Positions 32,982 to 42,549 of a stretch of DNA of 64,000 nucleotides are shown piece after piece. This DNA comes from CBDFGE01 sp965247055. Lineage in GTDB: Bacteria > Chloroflexota > Dehalococcoidia > Lucifugimonadales > JAGWBF01. The stretch is taken from assembly GCA_965247055.1 (NCBI GenBank), contig CBDFGE010000005.1, forward strand, positions 520,861 to 584,860. Direction: 5' to 3'. The position numbers were made by a program, and so were the translations under genes. Positions within the stretch are counted from its first letter, which is position 1. Every line of letters begins with the position of its first letter. The notes beneath the pieces are model-generated. The model saw only the letters and a list, made by a program, of their open reading frames with translations, was not told the origin of the DNA and did no database searches.

Positions 32982-34984
32982 ATGGCTGCCGCAGCCTTCA
33001 TCCTTGCCTGCGCGACCCCTACTACCCCGGACACATCCGTGCCGGGCTCGACGCCGGAGCCGGCGACGCCAACGGGCATTTCGACCGGCGAACCGGTGCC
33101 CACCTTTACCGCGGGGCCGTCCGAGCTCCAGACCCCACACGCTCCCCCACCTCGATTAACTCCCCTTCTCCCACTCCGAGACCGACGGCTACCGCCACTC
33201 CCGAGATCAACGCCACGCCTACTCCTACTCCGACTGCCACGCCGCCCGGCGTTCCCACCCCGACTCCCACATCTAACCCCGGAACACCCCCAACGGCGAC
33301 GCCGACCGCCACGACCGTTCCCACCCCCAGTCCCACGCCTTTCGTTCCGCCGGAGGGGAGCTACGTCCGACAGCGCCAGGGGTTCGCAGTCACATTACCG
33401 GAAGGATGGGCCGTCGACGACAGCGACCCGACCGATATCCAGATAGACCCGGACTTTGAGGGCACCTCGTTCATACAGACTATCCTGGCGGGTCCTACCA
33501 GGCTGGATGTCCAGTTCAATGAGCTGATCAGGGGAATTTCCGGGTTCCAGGACTTCAAGGAGCTTTTCAGGAACAGGATAGCGCGGGGCGCCTCCGGCTA
33601 CCACGCCGGCGTCGAGTGGTCCGACGGAAGCACTCCAAATCGAGGGGATTTCATACTGGCCGTCGCGGGGGTAAGAGTCATTTCCTTGTGGATATCCGCC
33701 TCGGCAGCCACTTACGATGATCATCGCCAGGAGATCAAGGATGTGATGGACTCCTTCTACGTGGTCCTCCCTCAGCCTTTGGGGCCCGTTGGCGCCAGCG
33801 AGGACCGCCAGGAGACGGTGGGTACCATCGAAGACAGGGTGGCCCGGATCAGGGGGTTGCCGGCTCCGGAGGGGCTGGTGCGGGAGTTCCAGACTCGTGA
33901 AGAGTTCGAGCTGAACGTCGCGAAGGAGTTGGTATTCGAGGAGACACAGCGGGAGGCGGAGATGCTAAAGGACCTCTGCGTAGTCCTCGACCTGTGCTCC
34001 CCTTCCGATGACATCCTGCGGCTTCTGCTGGGTCTGCAGAGCAAGGGCATCCTCGGGTACTACGTCTCCGAGGAGAAGTCCCTCACCGTGGTAACAGAAA
34101 GGGACGAGCCCGACCTGTTATCATGGACGACTTACGCCCACGAATACACCCACGCCCTCCAGGACGGGGAGTTCGATCTGACCACCTTGGAGCCGGAGGA
34201 AGACACCTTCGACTCATCCAAAGCGCTTACGGCGCTCCTGGAGGGGGACGCTAACCTGACCGAGTACCTTTTCTACGAGTCCCTTCCCTCGGGCCAGAGG
34301 GCGCTTGCCGTAGCGCTGCGTGACCAGAAGGTCAGGGAGTTCTCCCTGTCCCCGGAGGTGGCGGAAGCCCCTCCGATAATACTGGAGACTTTTGGCTGGG
34401 AGCACAGGGTGGGCCCTCAGCTGGTTTTCCGGCTGTATCTCGAGGGGGGCTTCGACGCGGTGAACCGGGCGTTCCTGGACCCTCCCCGGTCGACGGAGCA
34501 GGTCATCCATCCGGAGAAGTATCTGGTGCGGGAAGATCCCCATCCCGTGGTCCTGCCCGACCTGTCCGGGGCTCTCGGAGGCGATTGGCGGCAGCGGGAT
34601 GCGGGCGTCCTGGGGGAGCTTCTCACTGGTGTGCACCTGGCAGCCTTCCTGGATGAGGTGCGGGCCAACGAGGCTGCCGCGGGCTGGGGAGGGGACCGTT
34701 ACGCCCTCTATGGGGACGGGCGGGGCAGGCTGCTGATGGGGATGCGCTTCTCATGGGATACCGTGGCCGATGCTCAGGAGTTCTTCGATGCCTATCGCGA
34801 CCTGGTGGCCCGAAAGAGCGGAGGAGCGTGGGTCCTCACTGAGACGGGGCCTAACGTGCGTTCCTGGGTGGGGCAAGATACCAGCGTCCACCTGGCCATT
34901 GAGGGGGACGATACCCTTGTCGTGATCGGCCCTGACCGGGCGACGGTTGAGGCTGCGGTCGCGGCGATCCCCCTGGGCGGGTAG
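32982..34984 (+). pseudogene. HExxH lipoprotein with Thr/Pro linker, frameshifted in a C-rich tract
   Basis: The 5' part encodes a lipoprotein signal (PWLMAAAAFILACATP; ATG at 32982, or a CTG at 32970 with AAGGAGG six bases before it). Near 33130-33150 the frame changes: SELQTPH would continue as a TPTPT-rich linker in the frame that stays open to 34984. The change falls in runs of C, where indels are common. After the linker come a beta-domain (GSYVRQRQGFAVTLPEGW, about 33355-33760) and a metalloprotease-like part with TTYAHEYTHALQDGEFD, an HExxH zinc motif, and EGDANLTEYLFYESL with a likely third ligand. The full protein would be a surface lipoprotein of about 660 residues. I do not know its substrate. 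Confidence 0.75.
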
Positions 34985-35008
34985 GCATTTCGGCGAGGTC
35001 TCCCTTGG

Positions 35009-35527
35009 CTACAGGCCTTCAGGCAGCTTGACGGTCATCCGCCCCCTGTTTACGTCCACGCTCACGATCACGTCGTCCAGGGCGGGAATCAGCACTTCCT
35101 TCCCCTGCTGCCCTTGCTGCGAGACCACGTACACGTCGTTGCTGCCCGTGGATAGGATATCGGTTATCAGGCCCAAGAGTCCCCCTTCCTGGGTGTAGAC
35201 TTCCATGTCTATGATCTGATAGTGGTAGTACTCCCCTCCCGGGAGCGGCGGGACCATCTCCTCGGGCACCGTGAGCAGACTGTCCAGCAGCGTCTCTGCC
35301 TCGTCCCGGGTGTTCAGACCTTCCAGCTTCAAAGCGAGCCTGCCTTTGGGTAGGTGGGTCACCCGCCGTATCTTATGGGCCCGGCCGTTCAAGAATAATA
35401 CGCCCCCGGGAGAGAACCTCTCGGGGGTATCGCTGGTGACCTCGACGTGAACTTCACCCCGGAGCCCTCTAGGGGAGCGGACTCTGCCAACGATAATCTG
35501 CCTGCCGGGACCGGGCTCTTGGTCCAT
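35009..35527 (-). CDS. rimM: Ribosome maturation factor RimM
   Basis: The protein has 172 residues. IIVGRVRSPRGLRGEVHVEV opens the RimM N-terminal domain; EYYHYQIIDMEVYTQEGGLL and VLIPALDDVIVSVDVNRGRM belong to the PRC-barrel domain. It helps assemble the head of the 30S subunit by binding S19. It lies downstream of khpA, as in many bacteria, with about 100 bases between them. Confidence 0.95.
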   Translation of the reverse strand: MDQEPGPGRQIIVGRVRSPRGLRGEVHVEVTSDTPERFSPGGVLFLNGRAHKIRRVTHLPKGRLALKLEGLNTRDEAETLLDSLLTVPEEMVPPLPGGEYYHYQIIDMEVYTQEGGLLGLITDILSTGSNDVYVVSQQGQQGKEVLIPALDDVIVSVDVNRGRMTVKLPEGL

Positions 35528-35625
35528 GCGCGGGACCTCAAGGCACCCGACGTCCGCCCATCGGAGCCCCCGGGGTGGTAGACTGCACCTCTGGGAAGCG
35601 GGGTCGGGTCCGCCCTCTCAGGAAA

Positions 35626-35853
35626 CTAGAGTATCTCGAGTATGGCCCTCGTGTCGTTCTTGACCGCCGCCACCCGGAGGAGCACCCTCATCGCCTGCGC
35701 TACCCGGCCTTGCCTGCCTATGATCTTGCCCTTGTCCTCGTCGGCCACCTCTAGGCGCAGGATCACCCTGCCGTCCGAGACCTCCTCGGTCACCTTGACC
35801 TCCTCGGGCTTGCTGGCCAGGCTCTTGGCTATATACTCGATGAGCTCCTTCAT
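35626..35853 (-). CDS. khpA: KH-domain RNA-binding protein KhpA
   Basis: The protein has 75 residues. The KH core is DEDKGKIIGRQGRVAQAMRV with the GxxG loop GRQG. The ATG overlaps the rpsP stop as ATGA. KhpA proteins bind RNA, often with KhpB, and the gene is usually found between rpsP and rimM. Confidence 0.95.
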   Translation of the reverse strand: MKELIEYIAKSLASKPEEVKVTEEVSDGRVILRLEVADEDKGKIIGRQGRVAQAMRVLLRVAAVKNDTRAILEIL

Positions 35854-36107
35854 TGCCCATTAACCTTATCGTAGATCCCGTTCCATTTTAAGATTCTTTT
35901 GACGGCCTCCGATGGCTGCGCTCCGTCCTTGAGCCATTTGATGGCCCTTTCGGCGTTGAGGGTGACTTTGGGAGGGTCATATAGCGGGTCGTAGTGGCCT
36001 ATCCATTCCACATAGGCGCCGTCCCTCGGCGCTCTGGAGTCCGCCACCACTATCCTATAGGAGGGTCTCCCCCTCTTACCCACCCGTGTCAGACGAATCC
36101 TTAGCAT
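35850..36107 (-). CDS. rpsP: 30S ribosomal protein S16
   Basis: The protein has 85 residues: MLRIRLTRVGKRGRPSYRIV, VADSRAPRDGAYVEWIGHYD and ERAIKWLKDGAQPSEAVKRI are all standard for S16. It is the first gene of the rpsP-khpA-rimM operon. Confidence 0.98.
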   Translation of the reverse strand: MLRIRLTRVGKRGRPSYRIVVADSRAPRDGAYVEWIGHYDPLYDPPKVTLNAERAIKWLKDGAQPSEAVKRILKWNGIYDKVNGQ

Positions 36108-36151
36108 TTTCCCCCTGTCCTGCCTGCCGTTATCGTACTTGCTGCCTAGGG

Positions 36152-36180
36152 ATTTTAAGGCTAGTGAACGGGGTTGTCAA
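36152..36180 (-). promoter_or_regulatory. Promoter of the rpsP-khpA-rimM operon
   Basis: On the minus strand TTGACA (36175-36180) and TAAAAT (36152-36157) are 17 bases apart, about 45 bases before the rpsP start. Confidence 0.65.
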
Positions 36181-36334
36181 CGCCGAGTAGCGGCGCGTTG
36201 CGCGGACCCACGGTTACTCGTGGAAGCTTGGGCAGCCGTCCTTCTACCCATGGGCGGCCTCCACAATTCCCATCGCGGTGCAGCGCCGGGCTCCCTCTTT
36301 TCGGGTTTGGGCTGGCGGGACAGGGGCCAGCTCC

Positions 36335-38377
36335 TTATTCAGGGGCCGGTTCGAGACTTTCGGCCAGCAGCTCCAGGAGGTCTTTGGCCTGCTTTTCCCC
36401 CTTTTCTCCTCTGGCTTCGATGCCCTCGGTCAGCATCTGGAGGCAGAAGGGGCATGACACGCCCACGGTGGCGGCCCCGGTGCCCAGGAAGTGGTCGGTC
36501 CGGATGTGGTTTATGCGATCGCCCCGGCTCTCCTCCAGCCACATGTGTCCCCCGCCGGCGCCGCAACAGAAGCCCCGCTCGCGGCAGTTGGGCTCCATCT
36601 CCACAAGCTTCACCCCGGGTATCGCCCTGGCGATCCTCCGGGGTTCGTCGTATATGCCGTTGTGGCGGCCCAGGAAGCAGGAGTCGTGATAGGCAACGGT
36701 ACCCTCCATTAACCTTATGGGCTTGAGCTTGCCCGACCGGATAAGCTGGTCGACCATCTGACTGTAGTGCATGACCTCATAGTGGCCGCCGGACTGAGGG
36801 TACTCGTTCTTCATGGTGTTAAAGCAGTGGGGGCAGACGGTGACAATCCTTTTTACGTTGTAGCGTGCGAGGGTCTCTATGTTCTGCTGGGCCATCATCT
36901 GGTAAAGGTATTCGTTGCCCAGACGTCTGGCCGGGTCCCCGGTACACCGCTCCTCCTCACCCAGGATGGCGAAGTCCACGCCGGCGGCCTTGAGCACCTT
37001 GGCCATGGAGCGGGCCACCGCCTGGCTACGCTCCTCCAGGGCGGCGGTGCATCCAACCCAGAAGAGCACCTCAGCTTCTGGATGCTCAGCCAGGGTCTTT
37101 ATCTCCAGGCCCCTGGCCCAGTCGGTGCGCGAGAACTGAGTGCCCCGCCACGGGTGTCCCCTCTGCTCTATGCTGAGCAGGGCGTTCATCGCCGTCTCGG
37201 GCATCCTGGACTCTTCCAGCACCAGGTGGCGCCGCATGTCCATGATCGTGGGCACATGCTCCACCACCACCGGGCACTCCTCCATGCATGCCCCGCAGGA
37301 GACGCAGTCCCAGATGGCCTCTTCGGAGATGGCCGTGCCTATCAGGGGGTGCTCGGCCTGGGGGTCCTTCCCCGCCATGAGCTCGGGACCTACCTTTATC
37401 AAGTGGTCCTTCAAGTTCTCGACGATGTGCATGGGGGAGAGGACCTTGCCGCTCAGGTGGGCCGGACAGCTGTTGGTGCAGCGGCCGCACACCGCGCAGG
37501 CATAGCCGTCCAGCAGCTCCTTCCAGGTGAAGTCCTGTACGCGGCCGGCGCCGAAATGTTCCTCCGTCTCCAGATCGATGGAGTGGAGGGCGCCCCGGGG
37601 TTTCAAAGACCGAAACAGGGCGTTGGCCGGCGCGGCGACCATGTGCATGTGCTTGGAGAAGGGTATGTAGATCGAGAAGCCAAGGATGACCAGGAGGTGC
37701 ATCCACCAGAACACCCCCTGTAGGGCGTTGGCCGTGTCCAGGTCGATGCCCGCGTCCAGGAACGCCTCGCCGAGGGCCCGCCCGACGATGGCTTTGCTGG
37801 CAGGCCCCGTGCCGCCCTCCGCCACATAGAAGGCCTCTGTGAGGATGGTGAATACCATCAGAGAGGAGATGAGGACCACGATGACCACGGCGTCGGGGCT
37901 TCGGGTCAGGTCGAAGCTGAGGCGGTGGGGCCTGGCCAGCCACCGGCGCAGCACCGCCCAGATGAGGGCGGACAGGATCGTAATGGCCATCACGTCCAGG
38001 TAGCTGGTGTACACCTCCACGCCCTTTGCGGTCAGCAGCTTCTCCGAGAAGGGGCGCCAGGCGGAGTCGCCGAAGATGAAGATGGCGTAGCTCAGGAGGA
38101 AGGACAGGAAGCCCCAGAAGACGAAGAAATGGGCTATGCCGGCCCGGTCCACCAGCGAAACCCTCTGGAGCACCTTCCGTTGCCCGAGGACGATGACGGC
38201 GAACCCGGCCAGGCGCCTCAACGGCTGGTCGAACCGGTTCTCCCTCCTGCCCAGGAGCAGGAGGCGGATGACCCGCCGGTAGAACACGTACCCCGAAAGG
38301 CCCATCGCCGCCGCCAGGGCCAGATACACTCCTACCCGTATGTCGACGGACCCGAATATATTCTCGGGTGGGACCAT
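36335..38377 (-). CDS. Membrane HdrD-like Fe-S oxidoreductase (ETF:quinone oxidoreductase type)
   Basis: The protein has 680 residues from the ATG at 38377 (GGGAGG upstream); a longer frame begins at 38425. The N-terminal third has several membrane helices with His residues of a NarI/HdrE-like cytochrome b. Then come two 4Fe-4S motifs (CAVCGRCTNSCP and CVSCGACMEECP) and two cysteine-rich CCG domains (VTVCPHCFNTMKNEYP, AYHDSCFLGRHNGIYDEPRR, RGFCCGAGGGHMW). This layout is that of the membrane-bound HdrD-like proteins proposed to carry electrons from ETF to menaquinone during acyl-CoA oxidation. That role fits the ECH, acyl-CoA ligase and CoA-transferase genes in the window, but no etfAB is seen here. 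Confidence 0.85.
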   Translation of the reverse strand: MVPPENIFGSVDIRVGVYLALAAAMGLSGYVFYRRVIRLLLLGRRENRFDQPLRRLAGFAVIVLGQRKVLQRVSLVDRAGIAHFFVFWGFLSFLLSYAIFIFGDSAWRPFSEKLLTAKGVEVYTSYLDVMAITILSALIWAVLRRWLARPHRLSFDLTRSPDAVVIVVLISSLMVFTILTEAFYVAEGGTGPASKAIVGRALGEAFLDAGIDLDTANALQGVFWWMHLLVILGFSIYIPFSKHMHMVAAPANALFRSLKPRGALHSIDLETEEHFGAGRVQDFTWKELLDGYACAVCGRCTNSCPAHLSGKVLSPMHIVENLKDHLIKVGPELMAGKDPQAEHPLIGTAISEEAIWDCVSCGACMEECPVVVEHVPTIMDMRRHLVLEESRMPETAMNALLSIEQRGHPWRGTQFSRTDWARGLEIKTLAEHPEAEVLFWVGCTAALEERSQAVARSMAKVLKAAGVDFAILGEEERCTGDPARRLGNEYLYQMMAQQNIETLARYNVKRIVTVCPHCFNTMKNEYPQSGGHYEVMHYSQMVDQLIRSGKLKPIRLMEGTVAYHDSCFLGRHNGIYDEPRRIARAIPGVKLVEMEPNCRERGFCCGAGGGHMWLEESRGDRINHIRTDHFLGTGAATVGVSCPFCLQMLTEGIEARGEKGEKQAKDLLELLAESLEPAPE

Positions 38378-38460
38378 CCTCGGCGCCTCCCGCCGGTCTG
38401 GCCTGTCGCCACCGGCTTCATACATTCTACACCCTGTTCTTGCTCGCGACTATCAGAGCG

Positions 38461-38489
38461 TTGATAAACACCACAGGCCGTCGTATAAT
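38461..38489 (+). promoter_or_regulatory. Promoter of pdxST
   Basis: TTGATA (38461-38466) and a perfect TATAAT (38484-38489) are 17 bases apart, 40 bases before the pdxS ATG. Confidence 0.7.
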
Positions 38490-38529
38490 GATTTCGGTCG
38501 CAGTCTCAGCTCCCGTGGAGGAAGGTTAT

Positions 38530-39423
38530 ATGGACGAGAATAATACCGGTACCTGGAGAGTCAAAGCAGGGCTTGCTCAGATGCTCAAGGGCGGCGTGAT
38601 CATGGACGTTGTCAACGCCACCCAGGCCCGGATAGCGTACGACGCCGGTGCGGTCGCCGTTATGGCCCTTGAGCGGGTCCCGGCGGACATCAGAGCCGAC
38701 GGTGGCGTGGCCCGCATGGCAGACCCTTCCAAGATTCTTGAGATAATGGACGCGGTTACCATCCCGGTGATGGCCAAGTGCCGGATCGGACACCTGGTCG
38801 AAGCCCAGGTGCTGCAGGCGTTGGGGGTGGACTATATCGACGAGTCCGAGGTGCTTACCCCCGCCGACGAAGATAACCACGTCTGGAAGCAGAACTTTAA
38901 GGTGCCCTTCGTCTGTGGATGCCGTAACCTGGGTGAGGCCCTGAGGCGCATCGGCGAGGGCGCCGCCATGATACGGACGAAAGGGGAGGCGGGCACCGGC
39001 GACGTGGTCGAAGCCGTGCGGCACATGCGGGCGGTGATGTCGGAGATACGCAGGCTGCAGAACATGTCCGAAGACGAGCTTCCCACGGCGGCCAAGGAGT
39101 TGGGGGTGAACCTCAACCTGCTCATCGAGACGCGGAACCTGGGCCGGTTGCCGGTGGTCAACTTCGCCGCGGGAGGGCTAGCTACCCCTTCCGACGCCGC
39201 GCTTATGATGCAGCTGGGTGCCGACGGAGTGTTCGTCGGCTCGGGCATCTTCAAGTCTGGCGACCCGGCGAGGCGGGCCAAGGCCATTGTGGAGGCGACC
39301 ACCCACTACAACGACCCCAAGATAATCGCTGAGGTGTCCAGAGACCTGGGAGAGCCAATGGTGGGCATCGGCGTGAGCAGCCTTCAACAGGGGGAGCTCC
39401 TTGCTTCTCGCGGCAATCTGTAA
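38530..39423 (+). CDS. pdxS: Pyridoxal 5'-phosphate synthase, PdxS subunit
   Basis: The protein has 297 residues from the ATG at 38530 (GGAGGAAGG upstream). LKGGVIMDVVNATQARIAYD, VMALERVPADIRADGGVARM, VMAKCRIGHLVEAQVLQALG and LPVVNFAAGGLATPSDAALM are the canonical PdxS barrel blocks, with the substrate Lys in VMAKCRIGH. With PdxT it builds vitamin B6 from ribose 5-phosphate, glyceraldehyde 3-phosphate and ammonia. Confidence 0.98.
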   Translation: MDENNTGTWRVKAGLAQMLKGGVIMDVVNATQARIAYDAGAVAVMALERVPADIRADGGVARMADPSKILEIMDAVTIPVMAKCRIGHLVEAQVLQALGVDYIDESEVLTPADEDNHVWKQNFKVPFVCGCRNLGEALRRIGEGAAMIRTKGEAGTGDVVEAVRHMRAVMSEIRRLQNMSEDELPTAAKELGVNLNLLIETRNLGRLPVVNFAAGGLATPSDAALMMQLGADGVFVGSGIFKSGDPARRAKAIVEATTHYNDPKIIAEVSRDLGEPMVGIGVSSLQQGELLASRGNL

Positions 39424-39464
39424 GCCTGGGAACTACTATAGGTTGAGGTAGTACGGCGACTACT

Positions 39465-40031
39465 TTGAAAGTAGGAGTGCTTGCCGTTCAAGGGGACTTT
39501 GCGGAGCACGTAGCCGTCCTGAAGCGGTTGGGAGTGGAAACCGTGGAGGTGAGGCTGCCCCGGGACCTGGAGGGTGTGGATCGGCTCATCATGCCCGGGG
39601 GCGAGAGCACTACCTTCGGCTACCTCATGGACCTTTACGACCTGAAACCTCCCATCGAGAAAATGGCCGGCGCGGGCGTGCCCATCTGGGGCACCTGCGC
39701 CGGTATGATTATGATGGCCAGGGACCTCACCGAAGACGAGCCCACACCCATGGGTCTCATGGATATCCAGGTGATACGCAACGCCTTCGGGAGACAGGTG
39801 GACAGCTTCGAGGCGGACCTTGAGGTCCGGGCCCTGGGCCAGAAGCCGTTCCGAGCGTTGTTCATCCGGGCGCCAATCATATCGAGCGTGGGTGAAGGCG
39901 TGGATGTCCTGGCTCGCCTCTCCGACGGCCGTCCCGTCGCCGTGCAGCAGGGCAGCCTCTTGGGCACAGCTTTCCATCCAGAGCTCACCCCCGATAGCCG
40001 TTTTCACCGGTACTTCCTCGGCCTGGGATAA
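39465..40031 (+). CDS. pdxT: Pyridoxal 5'-phosphate synthase, glutaminase subunit PdxT
   Basis: The protein has 188 residues from a TTG start; no ATG is available upstream of KVGVLAVQGDFAEH. The class I glutamine amidotransferase triad is visible: the Cys in PIWGTCAGMIMMA, and His and Glu in AFHPELTPD. PGGESTTFGYLMD is the glutamine-binding loop. It feeds ammonia to PdxS and lies 41 bases after it. Confidence 0.97.
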   Translation: MKVGVLAVQGDFAEHVAVLKRLGVETVEVRLPRDLEGVDRLIMPGGESTTFGYLMDLYDLKPPIEKMAGAGVPIWGTCAGMIMMARDLTEDEPTPMGLMDIQVIRNAFGRQVDSFEADLEVRALGQKPFRALFIRAPIISSVGEGVDVLARLSDGRPVAVQQGSLLGTAFHPELTPDSRFHRYFLGLG

Positions 40032-40173
40032 GAAGTGCCATCTGCAGGGTATAAAGGGCTTGCAGCCAACCGCGACGCTCTGAGATGTACGTTCCCCAGA
40101 ACCCCCGTTACAAGTCCAGCGGCCCCTGGAGAAGCTGACTCTGCCCTTCTCTGTTTACTGTGGAGGCGAAGAT

Positions 40174-41730
40174 TTGGCAGCTTGCCGTAAGTGGATTCAG
40201 GACGATCTCGACTCTCTTCTCCAGGCGGTGCCCCCACTGGTCATTGAACATCTAACCGCCAGGGACGACCTCCACGATCTACTGGAAATAATCCTGGACC
40301 TGGGGCGCCCTGCCGAGGCCCGATTCCCGGCGGGCGATGTCGTACTGGACGCCCGAGAGGTGGATGCGGAGTGCCTTGCCTACGTGGTGGACCAGGTGGG
40401 TGAGTTCGGTGGGGACAACCGGGCCGGCATACCCCGCACGCTGCATCGAATATCGGCCATGAGGAACCGGAAGGGAAGGATCGTCGGCATTACCTGCCGT
40501 GTCGGCAGGGCGGTGTTCGGCACCATCAAGATCATCGAAGACCTGGTGTTCTCCGGCAAGAGCATCCTTCTGCTGGGCAGGCCGGGTGTGGGCAAGACCA
40601 CCATGCTGCGTGAGGTGGGGCGGGTGCTGGCCGACGCCGCAAAGAAGCGCGTCATAATAGTGGACACCTCCAACGAGATCGCGGGCGATGGGGATATACC
40701 CCACCCGGCCATTGGCCATGCCCGCCGCATGCAGGTCTCCACACCTGCTCGCCAGCACGCCGTCATGATCGAGGCTGTGGAGAACCACATGCCCGAGGTG
40801 ATCATCATCGACGAGATGGGCACGGAGCTGGAGGCCATGGCGGCGCGAACCATCGCCGAGCGGGGGGTGCAACTGATCGCCACGGCCCATGGCAACACCC
40901 TGGACAACCTGATCATGAACCCCACGTTGTCTGACCTGGTAGGCGGGGTCCAGTCCGTTACCCTGGGCGACGAAGAGGCCAGGAGGCGGGGCACCCAGAA
41001 GACAACCCTGGAGAGGAAGGCGCGGCCCACTTTCGACGTGGTGGTGGAGATCCAGAGCTGGGAGAGGGTAGCGGTGCATGATAATGTGGCCGCCGTGGTG
41101 GACGCCTGGCTCAGGGGTTATCCCATCGTCCCAGAGGCGCGGTGGCTCACTGAGACTGGGGAGGTAAGGAGAGCTAAGGAGGTGACCCCCTCCTCCACCG
41201 AGTTGCCCATCTCGCCGCCCAGGGAAGAGGCGGCTTTGGCTGACAGGGAGGCGGAGGCCCGGCAGGGGAGGGACGGTGTCCCCAAGGTCTTTCTCTTTGG
41301 ACTAGGACGGGAGAAGGTCGAGCAGGCCGCCGACGCGGTGGGCCTGGAGGTGGACGTGGTCAATGATCTAAGGGGCGCAGACGTGGTCCTCACGACCAAG
41401 ACCCACTACCGCCGGGGCTCTCAACTGGTCAGAGCGGCCGAGAAGATAGGGAAGCCCATCTACGTGCTCAGGAAGAACACCCAACCCCAGGTGGGGCAGT
41501 TCCTCAAGACGATGGCAGGTCAATATGAGGATGGGACCGCTCTGGACGGGGCCCTGCACGAGGCCCACGAAGCGGCCAAAAGGGTGATCGAGGGAGCCAG
41601 GACAGTGGAGCTGAGCCCCCAGCGGGCCTACATCCGGAGGCTGCAACATATACTGGCGGAACGGTACGAGGTGGCGTCCCTTAGCAGTGGCAGGGAGCCT
41701 GCTCGCCGCGTGACCTACTACAAGGAGTAG
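40174..41730 (+). CDS. R3H-domain AAA ATPase (Ycf45/SpoIIIAA-like)
   Basis: The protein has 518 residues from a TTG start with GGAGGCGAA ahead. The ATPase core has Walker A LLLGRPGVGKTTMLREVGRV (about 128-147), IIVDTSNEIAGDGD and Walker B EVIIIDEMGTELEA, followed by QLIATAHGNTLDNLI. The C-terminal R3H region (SPQRAYIRRLQHILAERYEV) binds single-stranded nucleic acid. The same domain order is seen in cyanobacterial and plastid Ycf45 proteins. The cellular role of these proteins is not known. It lies just upstream of tmk. Confidence 0.9.
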   Translation: MAACRKWIQDDLDSLLQAVPPLVIEHLTARDDLHDLLEIILDLGRPAEARFPAGDVVLDAREVDAECLAYVVDQVGEFGGDNRAGIPRTLHRISAMRNRKGRIVGITCRVGRAVFGTIKIIEDLVFSGKSILLLGRPGVGKTTMLREVGRVLADAAKKRVIIVDTSNEIAGDGDIPHPAIGHARRMQVSTPARQHAVMIEAVENHMPEVIIIDEMGTELEAMAARTIAERGVQLIATAHGNTLDNLIMNPTLSDLVGGVQSVTLGDEEARRRGTQKTTLERKARPTFDVVVEIQSWERVAVHDNVAAVVDAWLRGYPIVPEARWLTETGEVRRAKEVTPSSTELPISPPREEAALADREAEARQGRDGVPKVFLFGLGREKVEQAADAVGLEVDVVNDLRGADVVLTTKTHYRRGSQLVRAAEKIGKPIYVLRKNTQPQVGQFLKTMAGQYEDGTALDGALHEAHEAAKRVIEGARTVELSPQRAYIRRLQHILAERYEVASLSSGREPARRVTYYKE

Positions 41731-41742
41731 GGAGGCCCGAAT

Positions 41743-42360
41743 TTGGGCCCCTTCATTGTCTTCGAGGGTGGCGAGGGAGCAGGTAAGAGCACCCAGGCCC
41801 GCGGGCTGTACCGGCGGCTTTCCGGTGACGGCAGACAGGTGGTTCTGGTGCGCGAGCCTGGAGGGTCGGCCCTTGGGGATGCAGTGCGCCGCTGGGTGAA
41901 GACCCGCTCCGGTCTTACCCCCACAACGGAGCTTCTCCTGTTCTTGGCCTCCAGGGCGCAGCTGGTGGAGGAGGTGATCCGGCCTGCCCTCGGGTCCCAG
42001 AAGGTCGTGGTCTCCGACCGGTTCTCCTCATCGACCGTGGCCTATCAGGGATACGGGCGCGGGATCGGCCTGGAGCTGATCACCAGGCTCAACGAGGTAT
42101 CCACTGGTGGCCTATGCCCGGACTTGACGGTCTTCATGGATATGCCCGTGGAGCAGGGACTGGCCCGGAAAAGTCGTGACAGACAGGACATCTTCGAGGC
42201 GGAGTCCGTGAAGTTCCATCGGAGGGTCAGGGAGGGCTACCTGGCCATGGCATCGGAGGAGCGGGAGCGCTGGCTGGTCGTGGACGCCACTCGGAAGCGG
42301 AGCGTCCTGGGGGTCCAGATATGGGCAGCCGTTCAGCCCCTACTGCCGAAAGGGAAGTAG
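41743..42360 (+). CDS. tmk: Thymidylate kinase
   Basis: The protein has 205 residues from a TTG start (GGAGG upstream). FIVFEGGEGAGKSTQARGLY is the P-loop; the DRY-like VVVSDRFSSSTVAYQGYGRG and the lid with LARKSRDRQDIFE follow. It phosphorylates dTMP to dTDP. A hairpin at 42454-42487 probably ends its transcript. Confidence 0.97.
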   Translation: MGPFIVFEGGEGAGKSTQARGLYRRLSGDGRQVVLVREPGGSALGDAVRRWVKTRSGLTPTTELLLFLASRAQLVEEVIRPALGSQKVVVSDRFSSSTVAYQGYGRGIGLELITRLNEVSTGGLCPDLTVFMDMPVEQGLARKSRDRQDIFEAESVKFHRRVREGYLAMASEERERWLVVDATRKRSVLGVQIWAAVQPLLPKGK

Positions 42361-42453
42361 CTCCTGGTCTTCCAGCCCGGGTTGCTCAGCCGGAGACGAG
42401 GTGCTCCCTGCCTTGACCCTCTCCGAGCCGCGTTCCTCTGTTAATAAAGCCAG

Positions 42454-42487
42454 GCGCCCCTGGGCACAATATCATGCCCAGGGGCGC
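42454..42487. terminator. Hairpin between convergent tmk and the selenoprotein gene
   Basis: Arm GCGCCCCTGGGCA (42454-42466) pairs perfectly with 42475-42487 around an eight-base loop. It lies between two convergent genes and could act in both directions; T runs are weak. Confidence 0.7.
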
Positions 42488-42549
42488 TCCCGTTGTAGGC
42501 GGTGTGAGCCCGTTACCGCGGGCTCGACCAAAGGGTCTTCAGGTGTAGG

